Positions 8,359 through 16,331 of a stretch of DNA of 36,167 nt are shown here, one piece after another (within the stretch, counting starts at the first letter, position 1; the number at the start of each line of letters is the position of its first letter). The DNA lies in the NCBI GenBank assembly GCA_018401645.1, contig JAGYKK010000028.1:1-36167 (forward strand). Direction: 5' to 3'. Position numbers and translations under genes: made by a program. This DNA comes from Mycobacterium sp. (GTDB lineage Bacteria; Actinomycetota; Actinomycetes; Mycobacteriales; Mycobacteriaceae). The notes below the pieces were generated by a model. That model did no database searches, had not been told where the DNA came from, and saw nothing but the letters and a program-made list of their open reading frames with translations.

Positions 8359-8778
8359 ATGGCACGCCTGCGTCCCGGGTGGTTGGTGGTGCTGTGGGCG
8401 ACCGGTCTGTCGATCAGCGCCTGGCTGCCCTGGCTCACCTCGGCGGTCGGCGGCGGGGGTCGCGCCAGCGCCATCGGCGGGACCCTAGGCAGCGTCGAAT
8501 TACCGCCCCGGTTCGGGGCCGGACAGCTGATAGTGCTGCTGTCCTCGGTGTTGATCGTCCTCGGGGCGATGCTGGCCCGCGGCCTCGCGCCGCGATTGGC
8601 CGGGGCCGCTGCGGTGGTGATCTCAGCGCTGATCGCTGTCCTCACGTGGTGGTACTACCGCTCCAACGTCGCACCACCGGTCGACGCCGGATACGGGTTC
8701 TATCTCGGTGCGGCATTCGCCCTGGCTGCGCTGGCGTGTTCGGTGTGGGCGCTGGTGTCCGTACTGGTCAGCGACTGA
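8359..8778 (+). CDS. Rv0912-like small membrane protein
   Basis: Predicted membrane protein of 139 residues with four hydrophobic segments: PGWLVVLWATGLSISAWLPW, AGQLIVLLSSVLIVLGAML, AGAAAVVISALIAVLTWWYY, and AAFALAALACSVWALVSVLV. No catalytic motif is visible. Length, topology and position between the ctpE/TA region and the carotenoid oxygenase match the recalled M. tuberculosis Rv0912. Function unknown. Confidence 0.7.
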   Translation: MARLRPGWLVVLWATGLSISAWLPWLTSAVGGGGRASAIGGTLGSVELPPRFGAGQLIVLLSSVLIVLGAMLARGLAPRLAGAAAVVISALIAVLTWWYYRSNVAPPVDAGYGFYLGAAFALAALACSVWALVSVLVSD

Positions 8779-8853
8779 TCGGCGGCCGTCCGGGCTTTCT
8801 CAAGGGCGCGTCGGTAGGCTCAAGCGGGCGAATAATTGGTGAAGGGAAGGCGT

Positions 8854-9492
8854 ATGGGCACTGCAGTCAGACCGACGCGGACTGCTATCGGTGCGCTGGG
8901 AGTCGCTGTGATGGCCACGCTCGCGATGACCGGCTGCTCAAGCTCAAAACCCAGTGCTGAACGGTGCGTGGAGGTCTCGGCGGCGCTCAGCGACGTTCCG
9001 ACACGGACTGACCAGGAGCCCAGGATGCGAATTCCCGTCCCGCCGGGTTGGGAGCGCAGCACAAAAATGGACAACGAGTCCATCAGGTTCGCGATCCGAA
9101 ATCCCGCACTGACGGTGGACGAATTCACGCCCAACGCGGTGGTGACGCTGCAGAAGATCGGCACCGAAATACCCAAGGCCGAGAAGGTGCTCGAGGCGCA
9201 AAACGAACAGTTGGCGACGAAACTGAAGCTGACCGATATGAACTCCAGCCCCACACAGGTCTGCGGTGCAGTGGCACTGTCGTCCACCTACACCGCGCCC
9301 GAGGTCAAGCTCGGCCCGAAACTCCCAGCGGTGCCGCCGCGTAATGCGAGCGCGGTGAGCGCGCTCTACAAAGGACGCGACGCCAACTACGTCGCGACGC
9401 TGACCGTGCAGACCATCAGGCCGGATGACAAGACCTATGCGGCCGATTCGGCGATGATCATCAAGGGATTCCAGCTTCTTCCGCCCGGCTGA
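8854..9492 (+). CDS. LpqN/LpqT-family lipoprotein
   Basis: Secreted lipoprotein of 212 residues. The N-terminus is a lipoprotein signal peptide ending in the lipobox LAMTGC with Cys28 as the lipidation site. The mature part (MRIPVPPGWERSTKMDNESI, NPALTVDEFTPNAVVTLQKI, and a final FQLLPPG) resembles the mycobacterial LpqN/LpqT family of cell-envelope lipoproteins. The ATG at 8854 is preferred over the GTG at 8836 because GAAGGGAAGG directly precedes it. It is transcribed in the same direction as the Rv0912-like gene 75 bases upstream and converges with the carotenoid oxygenase. Role not known from sequence. Confidence 0.75.
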   Translation: MGTAVRPTRTAIGALGVAVMATLAMTGCSSSKPSAERCVEVSAALSDVPTRTDQEPRMRIPVPPGWERSTKMDNESIRFAIRNPALTVDEFTPNAVVTLQKIGTEIPKAEKVLEAQNEQLATKLKLTDMNSSPTQVCGAVALSSTYTAPEVKLGPKLPAVPPRNASAVSALYKGRDANYVATLTVQTIRPDDKTYAADSAMIIKGFQLLPPG

Positions 9493-9532
9493 ACGGTGAT
9501 GACGCCGCCGGTCGGTCGCCCTGCCTGCTAGT

Positions 9533-11089
9533 TCATCGCGATCGTCGGTTTGTCCCCGCCAACCCGACGGCCTCGGCCGCCGAGTCGGTCTCACGCCAGC
9601 GGCGTACGGCTGAACCTGCCACCCAGGTGGAGTGGGTTCCGCTGGAAATCCGTTCGGGCAGTTGCAGTTTGCAGACCGGGCCTTCTTCGAGAGCGGCCGC
9701 GTCGAACACCAGGCAATAGGATGCGTCGGCGTTCATGTCGGTGGTCAGGGTAATCAGGTAGCCGTCATCCTCGGCGCGGCTGCCGATCCGGGGTGCCATT
9801 GAGGTCTCACTGCCGTAGACGCCGTCTGCGAAACGATAATGCTGCTCATTTCCGGTGACCACATCATGGCGAATAAGGCCGTCGAACAGGAACCATCCCG
9901 GCTTACCGGTAGCCGCGTAGGCATAGCGGTATGTCTCACCACCGTGGCCGGCGTTGATCGTGCCGAACTCGGAGATGTTCTCGCTCAATGGCTCTTCGGT
10001 CACTGCGCCGGTCACAAGGTTTAGTCGCCACCGGTGTAGCCGGGCCTGCATCCGGTCGATTGCCAGGAAACGGAACGCACGCTGCCACCTGTCGCCGTCG
10101 CCGTTGTCGGCCGGTTCGGGATCGCCCTGGTAGAAACCGTCGAGCACGATCTCGTCACCGTCCTCGTAGGCGTTGGTGAAGTGCAGCACGAATGTCGGGT
10201 CTGCCTCGAACCAGTGGATGTCACCACCGGCGACCGAACCCGTGCCACCTCGCCGGGGGACAACCGCGAAGCGGGACGGCATATCGCGATGGAACCGCGG
10301 GACATGCAGATCGGATTGCAGGAGAGTGGGGTCCCAGAACAGCGGAAAGTCGTTGAAGATGGCGTAATTCCGGGTGAACGCCATGTCGTGCGGCAGGCGC
10401 GGACCCGGGAGCGGAATATCGACGTAGTGCACGAGGTCGTTGTTTGCGTCGACGACACCGTAGTGCAGGTAGGGCGAGTGTTTGCTGTAGTTGAAGAAGA
10501 GCATCTCGTCGGTGCGGTCATCGACCTTAGGGTGGGCCGAGACCCCCCAGTCGAACGGGAAACCGCCGTTGAAAGTCTCCTTGCCCAGGGTGTCGGCGGT
10601 GTAGGGATCGACGCGATAGAGTTCTCCGCACTGGTAGAAGCTCGTCAGTGCGGTGCCGCGGTGGACCACCACATCGGTGCTTGAGGCGTCCTTGAGTAGC
10701 GTGCGCGCACCCCAGCCGTGGTCGACTCTCGACAGTGACAGTGGTTCGGCCAGGCCCGGCCAGAGTGGTCCGCCGGCGTCATTCTCGGCGCCCAGTGCCT
10801 CAGTCTGAACGAACCTGTTGCGGTAGAACGCTTTTCCATCCCGGAAGCCGACGATGTGCAGCATCGCGTCGCCGTCGAAGGGGTGGTAAGACTTCAGCGC
10901 GGGATGTAGGGGGTTCTCGGTGTTGCGCAGATAGATGCCATCGAGGTCGGCGGGAATCCGGCCCTCCACGACCGTCAGGTCATCAGCGCGCCACTCAGTG
11001 GTCTGCGGCCGCCACGGTCCGGTTCGGTACGGGTGGTCGTCGTTCTCGGGCAGCGTGGACAGTAATTTCCCGACTATCTCAATGTCCAT
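9533..11089 (-). CDS. Carotenoid oxygenase family protein (Rv0913c-like)
   Basis: Non-heme Fe(II) dioxygenase of the RPE65/carotenoid-cleavage family, 518 residues (about 501 in M. tuberculosis, recalled). Such enzymes cleave alkene bonds of carotenoids, apocarotenoids or stilbenes. The four iron-binding histidines are visible in order: SAHPKVD, LPHDMAFTRNY, VLHFTNAYEDGDE and SGTHSTWV. The N-terminal PADLDGIYLRNTENP and FDGDAMLH segments are also family signatures. The ATG at 11089 lies inside the end of the upstream thiolase gene (stop 11081-11079), so the two were probably translated as a coupled pair. It appears intact. Substrate unknown. Confidence 0.88.
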   Translation of the reverse strand: MDIEIVGKLLSTLPENDDHPYRTGPWRPQTTEWRADDLTVVEGRIPADLDGIYLRNTENPLHPALKSYHPFDGDAMLHIVGFRDGKAFYRNRFVQTEALGAENDAGGPLWPGLAEPLSLSRVDHGWGARTLLKDASSTDVVVHRGTALTSFYQCGELYRVDPYTADTLGKETFNGGFPFDWGVSAHPKVDDRTDEMLFFNYSKHSPYLHYGVVDANNDLVHYVDIPLPGPRLPHDMAFTRNYAIFNDFPLFWDPTLLQSDLHVPRFHRDMPSRFAVVPRRGGTGSVAGGDIHWFEADPTFVLHFTNAYEDGDEIVLDGFYQGDPEPADNGDGDRWQRAFRFLAIDRMQARLHRWRLNLVTGAVTEEPLSENISEFGTINAGHGGETYRYAYAATGKPGWFLFDGLIRHDVVTGNEQHYRFADGVYGSETSMAPRIGSRAEDDGYLITLTTDMNADASYCLVFDAAALEEGPVCKLQLPERISSGTHSTWVAGSAVRRWRETDSAAEAVGLAGTNRRSR

Positions 11090-12327
11090 ATCGAGGTCCT
11101 ATTCGAGCGGGCTCCCCGGGTCCGATGACGAAACTGACTGTGGTGGCGGTACTTCCGCCAAAGTTGAGCGTGCCGAAGCGGCGGGCACCGTCCACCTGGT
11201 AGTCGCCGGCGTTGCCGCTGACCTGTTTGGCAGCGTCGAGCAGCATCCGGATCCCGGAGGCCCTGACCGGATGGCCGCCGCCGATCAGACCGCCGCTGGG
11301 GTTGATTGGGAGCCGACCACCGATCTCAATGTCGCCGGCCTCGATGGCTTTCCACGATTCGCCCGGTCCGGTCAGGCCGATGTGGTCGATCGCCAGGTAC
11401 TCGCTGGGGGTGAAGCAATCGTGCACCTCGAAGCCGTCGAGGTCATTGAGATGCACCCGTGCACGTTTGAACGCATCGTGAATAGCCGCGCGGACGTGCG
11501 GTAGTACGTATGGATCGCCGGCGTCCCGGTCAAGTTTTTGGCGCAGGCCCAATCCGACGGTGCGATGACCCCAGCCCTCGATCAGCCCGATCGGTCGGAC
11601 ATCGGGATGCTCGCGCAGGAACTCGTCGCTGACCAGGACGACTCCGGCGCCGCCGTCGGTCATCTGGCTGCAGTCGAAACGACGGATCCGGCCCTCGACT
11701 GGCGGATTGACGGTGTCAGTAGGGCCGGCGACGGCCAGGTCGGGAACCCGCCAGTCGCGGGTCTGGGCGTTGGGATTGCGTTTGGCATTGGCCAGGTTCA
11801 GCGCGGCGATGGCGTGCAGGTGGCGGTCGTCGATACCGAAGCGGCGGTCGTACTATCGGCGACTTCGGCGAACATCGCCGGCCACAGGTATTTCGCGTCC
11901 GTGCCCTCGTGCCCGGCCCATGCTGCGGCCCCCAGATGCCGGGCGGCGGTGTCGCCGGGGACGGTCTTCTCCAGTTCCATGCCGACCACCAGGGCGGCCC
12001 GGTAGTGCCCGGCCCGCAGGTCGGCGACGGCGGCCAGTACCGCGACACTGCCGGAGGCGCAGGCTGCCCCGTGGCGGGTAGCCGGGTGGTTCCAGAGGTC
12101 TTCGCAGACGGGGCCGGCATGGCGCCGAGGTGGCCCTGGGCGGCAAACATCTCGCCGAAGGCGTTGGCCACATGGACTACGTCGATGTCGATGGCGTCGA
12201 TCATCAAGTCGGCCAGTGTCTTCTCGATCACTTCGCGCGTCAGGTCGGCAAAATCCCGGCCCTCACGAGTGAGGTTTCGGGCGAAATCGCTCTGGTAACC
12301 GCCGAGTATCCACACGTCGGCGCCCAT
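11079..12327 (-). pseudogene. Thiolase-like gene (Rv0914c-like) with two frame breaks
   Basis: Acetyl-CoA acetyltransferase/lipid-transfer-type thiolase spread over three frames. Frame 1 (12327 to about 12113): MGADVWILGGYQSDFARN to AQGHLGAMPA. Frame 2 (about 12112 to 11855): VCEDLWNHPATRHG, the active-site Cys in AACASGSVAV, and VGMELEKTVPGDTAARHLGA. Frame 3 (about 11852 to 11079): YDRRFGIDDRHLHAIAALNL, MTDGGAGVVLVSDE, and the catalytic GGGHPVRASG. Each break is a single missing base: one in the G run 12110-12113, the other near 11853. Sequence on both sides is well conserved and has no other stops, so an assembly error or very recent loss is likely. It precedes and overlaps the carotenoid oxygenase. 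Confidence 0.8.
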
Positions 12328-12383
12328 CGGGTCAGGTTACTACCGTCCGGAGCGTACTCTGTGTCGAGCTGTGGCGAGCAAAT

Positions 12384-12403
12384 ATGAGGACTAACGTCCC
12401 TTA
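12384..12403. promoter_or_regulatory. DosR-like box between divergent genes
   Basis: ATGAGGACTAACGTCCCTTA matches 15 of 20 positions of the recalled DosR consensus, with an intact GGACTAA core and a GTCCC right arm. It lies 57 bases upstream of the thiolase start (minus) and 30 or 76 bases upstream of the two possible starts of the Asp-tract secreted protein (plus). It shares the 11-mer ATGAGGACTAA with the box at 7725. Confidence 0.45.
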
Positions 12404-12433
12404 CGATTTACTCAGGTCTGTACTAGACAGGTC

Positions 12434-13459
12434 ATGGGTTTGCGGCGACCGCTGCGGCCACCCTTCGGAGGGAATAGACATGAACGGTTCAAGTTCGCGT
12501 TGACCGGAGTGGCCTTCGCCACGGCCGGGGCGCTGATCGCCGCAACACCCGTCGCGATCGGTCAGGCAGATGCACCGATACCCGACGCGACCCCGGTGAC
12601 AGCCGATCTCGACCTTCTGTCGCACTCCCAGGGTGGCGGTTGGAAGATCAAGGGCGACATCTACATCGGTTACTTCGGCGCCGGATCCTTCGACGACGAC
12701 GATGAGGACGATGACGACGATGACGATGACGATGATGATGACGACGACTGGAACAGGGGTGGTTTCGGCACTTTCGTGACGGACTTCCTCGCCAACAACC
12801 AGGCTGAGGTCATCGCGGTCACCGCGATGATTCCAGTGTTCAACCTGGGTCCGGTCGCGGTCGGCAACTCGTTGCTGGCCAACGCCTACTACAGCGGATA
12901 CAACGGCTCTGCAGTCGGCGTCGACGGCGTCGTCAGCTACGTCACCAGCCAGATCGGGGTTCCGCCGGGTGATCTGGTTCAGGGCCTCGTGCTGGGCGCG
13001 ACCGCCCTGGTCCCACGGTTCAACGTCGGGCCGGTTGCGGTCGGCAACTCATTGCTGGCCAACGCCTACTTCAGCGGATATGACGGTTCAGCCACCGGGA
13101 TCCCCGGGTTGGTCTCCTACGTCACCAGCCAACTGGGCGTCCAGGCGACGCCGGCCCCGGCCGGTGCGGTGAATGCCGCTTCGGTCAAGGCCAGCGTCGC
13201 GGCCGCGGTCAGCACCCGGTCGGTCGCGTCAGTTCGCGCGGCCGCCGTCACCGCCCCTGAGGTCGAGGCTGGTGACAGTGGTCGCGCTGCGGATTCGGCC
13301 AAGGAGTCCGCGCAGGCCGCCCCGAAGGTGAAGGCCGACGGTCCTCGAGTCGCGCGCTCGGCGGCTGGTCGGGCCGTCGCAAAGGCGGCCAGCGAAGCCG
13401 GTCAGGCCAGGGCGGGCGCCGCCCGTTCGGCGGCGACCTCGGGTTCTGACGAGGGCTAA
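12434..13459 (+). CDS. Secreted protein with poly-Asp tract and duplicated 60-residue unit
   Basis: Unrecognised exported protein of up to 341 residues. It has a hydrophobic signal segment (FALTGVAFATAGALIAATPV), then a nearly pure 19-residue Asp tract (codons 12692-12748, one Glu). Two copies of a unit with a 60-residue period follow (VFNLGPVAVGNSLLANAYYS near 12836 and RFNVGPVAVGNSLLANAYFS near 13016, each ending SYVTSQ(I/L)GV), then an Ala/Lys/Arg-rich tail. The best ribosome site (GGAGGG, 12467-12472) points to ATG 12480, which is out of frame by one base: 'ATGAACGG' would give the family-like start MKRFKF if an A were restored. The in-frame ATG at 12434 is therefore only the formal start. 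A perfect terminator follows. Confidence 0.6.
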   Translation: MGLRRPLRPPFGGNRHERFKFALTGVAFATAGALIAATPVAIGQADAPIPDATPVTADLDLLSHSQGGGWKIKGDIYIGYFGAGSFDDDDEDDDDDDDDDDDDDDWNRGGFGTFVTDFLANNQAEVIAVTAMIPVFNLGPVAVGNSLLANAYYSGYNGSAVGVDGVVSYVTSQIGVPPGDLVQGLVLGATALVPRFNVGPVAVGNSLLANAYFSGYDGSATGIPGLVSYVTSQLGVQATPAPAGAVNAASVKASVAAAVSTRSVASVRAAAVTAPEVEAGDSGRAADSAKESAQAAPKVKADGPRVARSAAGRAVAKAASEAGQARAGAARSAATSGSDEG

Positions 13460-13476
13460 CTCTGCACCGTTCGATC

Positions 13477-13514
13477 ACGAAGTAGCCCCGAACAGAAGTT
13501 CGGGGCTACTTCGT
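13477..13514 (+). terminator. Perfect 17-bp hairpin terminator
   Basis: The left arm 13477-13493 (ACGAAGTAGCCCCGAAC) and right arm 13498-13514 are exact reverse complements around the loop AGAA. It starts 18 bases after the stop of the Asp-tract protein. There is no U-run, as is common for mycobacterial terminators. It separates that gene from the metal ABC operon. Confidence 0.85.
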
Positions 13515-13614
13515 CGGGGTCACTCGGCGTCCCGCAACCGGTCGGCTAGGTCGTTGCCGTGACGGATGAACCGTGGGCATGCTCAGGCGGCGAAGCCTGC
13601 GGTGACCCTGTCAG

Positions 13615-13620
13615 TAAACT
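13615..13620 (+). promoter_or_regulatory. Possible -10 box for a leaderless ABC operon
   Basis: TAAACT fits the mycobacterial TANNNT -10 pattern, and a transcription start 6-7 bases downstream would coincide with the GTG at 13627. No clear -35 is seen. The absence of a ribosome site before GTG 13627 agrees with leaderless translation. Confidence 0.35.
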
Positions 13621-13626
13621 GGCTTC

Positions 13627-14697
13627 GTGACTACTCTAAGGATTGCACTCGCCACCGCAATGATTCCGGCCCTCGCGATAGTGGGCGGATGTACCTCGAC
13701 CGCCGAAAACGACGCGACCGGTGAGGCCCGGGATGTTCAGGGCGACGCTCTCGCCGCGTGTCTTACCGGCGAAGTCATTCCGGCTGGCTCGACGCTGAAC
13801 ATTTCCACCACCGTTTCGCCGATAACGTCCATGGTCGCCAACGTTGCCGGGGGACTGGCAAAGGTCACCGGGTTGGTGCCTGAGGGGACCAACTCCCACA
13901 CGTTCGAGCCCTCACCTAGCATGGCGACGACGCTGGCCCAGACGAATGTGTTTTTCGCAAACGGGCTCACGCTCGAGGAGAACACGATCGAACTTGCCAG
14001 AACCAACCTCCCTTCCTCGACGGACGTCTGCGAACTTGGCACTGCGGTGTTGCCGGTCGGCGACTACGTCTACGACTTCTCCTTCCCCAAGGAGGGAGGC
14101 AAGCCGAATCCCCACCTCTGGACCAACCCGAAGCTTGCGATCAAATACGTGGCGCTCATCCGCGACGTACTCGTGAAGATGGATCCGTCGAACGCTGAGG
14201 CCTACACCTCGAATGCAGCCGCCTATACGGCGAAACTCGAGGCGCTTAGCGCGGCCGTGACAACTGCCACGGCGACCCTGCCGGTCGGTGACCGCAAGCT
14301 CCTCACCTACCATGACGCCTTTGCCTACTTCGCCGATGACTACGGCTGGGAAGTTCTCGGTGCCATTCAGCCTTCCGATTTTGATGAACCCACGCCGCGC
14401 GAAGTCAGCGATCTCATCAATCAGGTCAAAGACAGCAAGGTGAAGGCGATCTTCGGCTCTGAGGTATTCCCGAGTCCGGTACTTGAACAGATCGGCCGTG
14501 AAACTGGGGCCACCTACGTGGACGTACTCCGTGATGACGACCTCCCCGGTGAACCCGGCGATGCCGATCATTCCTTCCTTGGCCTGATGCAGTTCGACTA
14601 CGTGACCATGGTCGAGGCACTCGGCGGCGATGCCTCGGCGCTGAAGAACCTCGACGTCACCGACGTCTCGCCGGATACCGCCTTCTACCCGCAGTGA
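13627..14697 (+). CDS. Metal ABC transporter substrate-binding lipoprotein (ZnuA/TroA type)
   Basis: Cluster A-I solute-binding lipoprotein, 356 residues. The signal peptide ends in IVGGC, with Cys22 as lipid anchor. The metal ligands of the family are visible in order: His in NSHTFEPSPS, His in NPHLWTNP, His in TYHDAFAYFADDYG, and an acidic residue in VDVLRDDDL. A third-position His is more usual for zinc binders than for PsaA-type manganese binders, though not decisive. The His-rich loop of many ZnuA proteins is absent. An extra N-terminal stretch with a Cys pair (ACLTG..., DVCELG) is unusual. The stop overlaps the ATPase start (GTGA), so this is the first gene of a three-gene importer operon. 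Confidence 0.88.
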   Translation: MTTLRIALATAMIPALAIVGGCTSTAENDATGEARDVQGDALAACLTGEVIPAGSTLNISTTVSPITSMVANVAGGLAKVTGLVPEGTNSHTFEPSPSMATTLAQTNVFFANGLTLEENTIELARTNLPSSTDVCELGTAVLPVGDYVYDFSFPKEGGKPNPHLWTNPKLAIKYVALIRDVLVKMDPSNAEAYTSNAAAYTAKLEALSAAVTTATATLPVGDRKLLTYHDAFAYFADDYGWEVLGAIQPSDFDEPTPREVSDLINQVKDSKVKAIFGSEVFPSPVLEQIGRETGATYVDVLRDDDLPGEPGDADHSFLGLMQFDYVTMVEALGGDASALKNLDVTDVSPDTAFYPQ

Positions 14698-15443
14698 CCG
14701 CCCTTGTCGAACTCGACGGAGTCTCACACTCCTACGGCGGCCCGTTCGTGCTCGATCATGTCCACCTGATCATCGAGGAGCCGTCGTTCCTCGGGGTCAT
14801 AGGCCCATCCGGGTCGGGGAAGACCACGCTTTTGCGCCTGGTCCTCGGGAATCTTCGGCCAACCAAGGGCGCGGTACGCCGGCGCAGTGATCTGCGGATC
14901 GCCTACGTTCCCCAGGTCGAAACCGTCAACTGGAATTTTCCGATCACGGCCAGTGAAGTCGTCCTGATGGCCGGGGCGTCGAAGTGGTACCGGCCGCGCG
15001 CCACCGAGTCCGAACGCAGACGAATGTCGGAACTTCTTGAGCAACTCGGCCTCGGTGGTTTCGAAAATCGCCACATCCGCGAACTCTCCGGTGGCCAACA
15101 GCAGCGGGTGTTTCTGGCCCGCGCTCTTTACAGTGATCCCGAACTCCTCGTTCTCGACGAACCGACCTCTGGTGTCGACGTGCGTACCCGACACGAAGTG
15201 GTCCACCTCCTGACCGACCTTCATCGCAACGGCACCTCGGTCGTGCTGTCCACGCACGACATCAACGGTCTCGCTGCCCATCTCCCGATGATCGCCTGCG
15301 TCAACCGCGAACTAATCGCCGTGGGAACTCCAGTCGAGGTGCTCACTCCGGCGGTGCTTGAGCGCACTTACGGAGCTCCGATGAAGGTCCTCGAACACGG
15401 CGGAATGCTTCTCGTCACCGACAGCCCGATGGGACTTGCATGA
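14694..15443 (+). CDS. Metal ABC transporter ATP-binding protein
   Basis: ATPase subunit of 249 residues of the ZnuC/MntB type. It shows Walker A GPSGSGKTTLL, the Q-loop in AYVPQVETVNWNFP, the signature LSGGQQQRVFLARAL, Walker B ELLVLDEPTSGVD, and the switch His in LSTHDI. VETVNWNFPI after the Q-loop is typical of Mn/Zn importers. GTG 14694 overlaps the binding-protein stop, and its own stop overlaps the permease start (ATGA), showing tight coupling. It should energise import of the metal (or metal complex) captured by the upstream lipoprotein. Confidence 0.9.
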   Translation: MTALVELDGVSHSYGGPFVLDHVHLIIEEPSFLGVIGPSGSGKTTLLRLVLGNLRPTKGAVRRRSDLRIAYVPQVETVNWNFPITASEVVLMAGASKWYRPRATESERRRMSELLEQLGLGGFENRHIRELSGGQQQRVFLARALYSDPELLVLDEPTSGVDVRTRHEVVHLLTDLHRNGTSVVLSTHDINGLAAHLPMIACVNRELIAVGTPVEVLTPAVLERTYGAPMKVLEHGGMLLVTDSPMGLA

Positions 15444-16276
15444 CGCTGTTCGAACCGTTTCAGTTCGAGTTCTTCCGCAACGGCTGGATGGTGTCCACCC
15501 TTGCCGGAGCTATCTGCGGGCTCGTTGGCGTCTATGTCGTCCTGCGCAGCATGAGCTACATCGGACATGGGCTCTCCCACTCCATCTTTGGCGGCGCTGC
15601 TGCCAGCGCAGTTCTCAGCGTGAACTTCTACCTCGGCGCCGGGCTATGGGGTCTGCTCTCGGCGCTCATGATAGGTCGGGTTGCCCGCCGCGGGAAGGTC
15701 GGCGCCGATGCCGCCATTGGCGTCATCGCCACCGCGTCCTTTGCGTTCGGCCTCGCATTGACGAACGTTTTTGGAACTGCCAAGCGCTCCATTGAGGCCG
15801 TTCTTTTCGGATCCATTCTCGGAGTCACGGCTCTCGAGGTGGTCGCAGTCGCGTCCGTCGGAGTGCTTGCGGTGGGCATCATCGCGGGGTTTTATCGGAA
15901 GCTTCTTTTCGCCACCTTCGATCCAGAAGTCGCCGATGTCAGTGGGGTCAACGTTGGACGAATGGAAGCTCTGCTCATGGTGATGCTTGCCGCCACAATC
16001 CTCTTCACGATGAAGATCGTCGGAGTTCTGCTCATCAGTGCGTTGCTTGTGACCCCCGCCGTCATCGCCCGGATGGTTACCAACTCGTTTTCCCGCATGC
16101 TCGTGATCGCGCCCCTGGTGGGAGCCGTCTGTGGTGCTATCGGGATGGTGATCAGCTACCACGTCGATGTTTCGCCGGGTGCCGTGATCATCCTGCTCGC
16201 ATCACTAATTTTTGTTGTGGTGTACGCCATCACCGGCGCACGCGGCCGCGGCAACGCTGCCGGCATGATCCACTGA
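15440..16276 (+). CDS. Metal ABC transporter permease (ZnuB/MntC type, ABC-3 family)
   Basis: Membrane permease of 278 residues with about eight hydrophobic segments. Family-typical stretches are MVSTLAGAICGLVGVYVVLR, MSYIGHGLSHSIFGGAAAS, KIVGVLLISALLVTPAVIAR, and ISYHVDVSPGAVIILLASLI. It completes the three-gene importer. The gene ends 42 bases before the stop of the convergent S51-CysS_C gene, with 14-bp tandem repeats between them. A sample line in this gene (15901-15960) is 57% G+C, clearly lower than distal genes such as the MFS transporter (72% in 35041-35100), a weak hint of foreign origin. Confidence 0.88.
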   Translation: MTLFEPFQFEFFRNGWMVSTLAGAICGLVGVYVVLRSMSYIGHGLSHSIFGGAAASAVLSVNFYLGAGLWGLLSALMIGRVARRGKVGADAAIGVIATASFAFGLALTNVFGTAKRSIEAVLFGSILGVTALEVVAVASVGVLAVGIIAGFYRKLLFATFDPEVADVSGVNVGRMEALLMVMLAATILFTMKIVGVLLISALLVTPAVIARMVTNSFSRMLVIAPLVGAVCGAIGMVISYHVDVSPGAVIILLASLIFVVVYAITGARGRGNAAGMIH

Positions 16277-16277
16277 C

Positions 16278-16331
16278 CAGTCGGGCTTACTCAGTCGGGG
16301 CTGGTCAGTCGGGGCTGGTCAGTCGGGCTTA
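16278..16331. repeat. Four 14-bp tandem repeats between convergent operons
   Basis: CAGTCGGGCTTACT, CAGTCGGGGCTGGT, CAGTCGGGGCTGGT and CAGTCGGGCTTAGT start at 16278, 16292, 16306 and 16320, an exact 14-base period. The outer two copies share GGCTTA and the inner two GGGCTGG. The fourth copy encodes the last residues (TKPD-stop) of the minus-strand S51-CysS_C gene, suggesting that the array grew by duplicating that gene's end. It may affect termination in both directions. Confidence 0.85.

Noticed and set aside
12692..12748. GAY trinucleotide tract as a microsatellite or CRISPR-like repeat
   Set aside because: It is in-frame Asp codons within a secreted protein, with no spacers.
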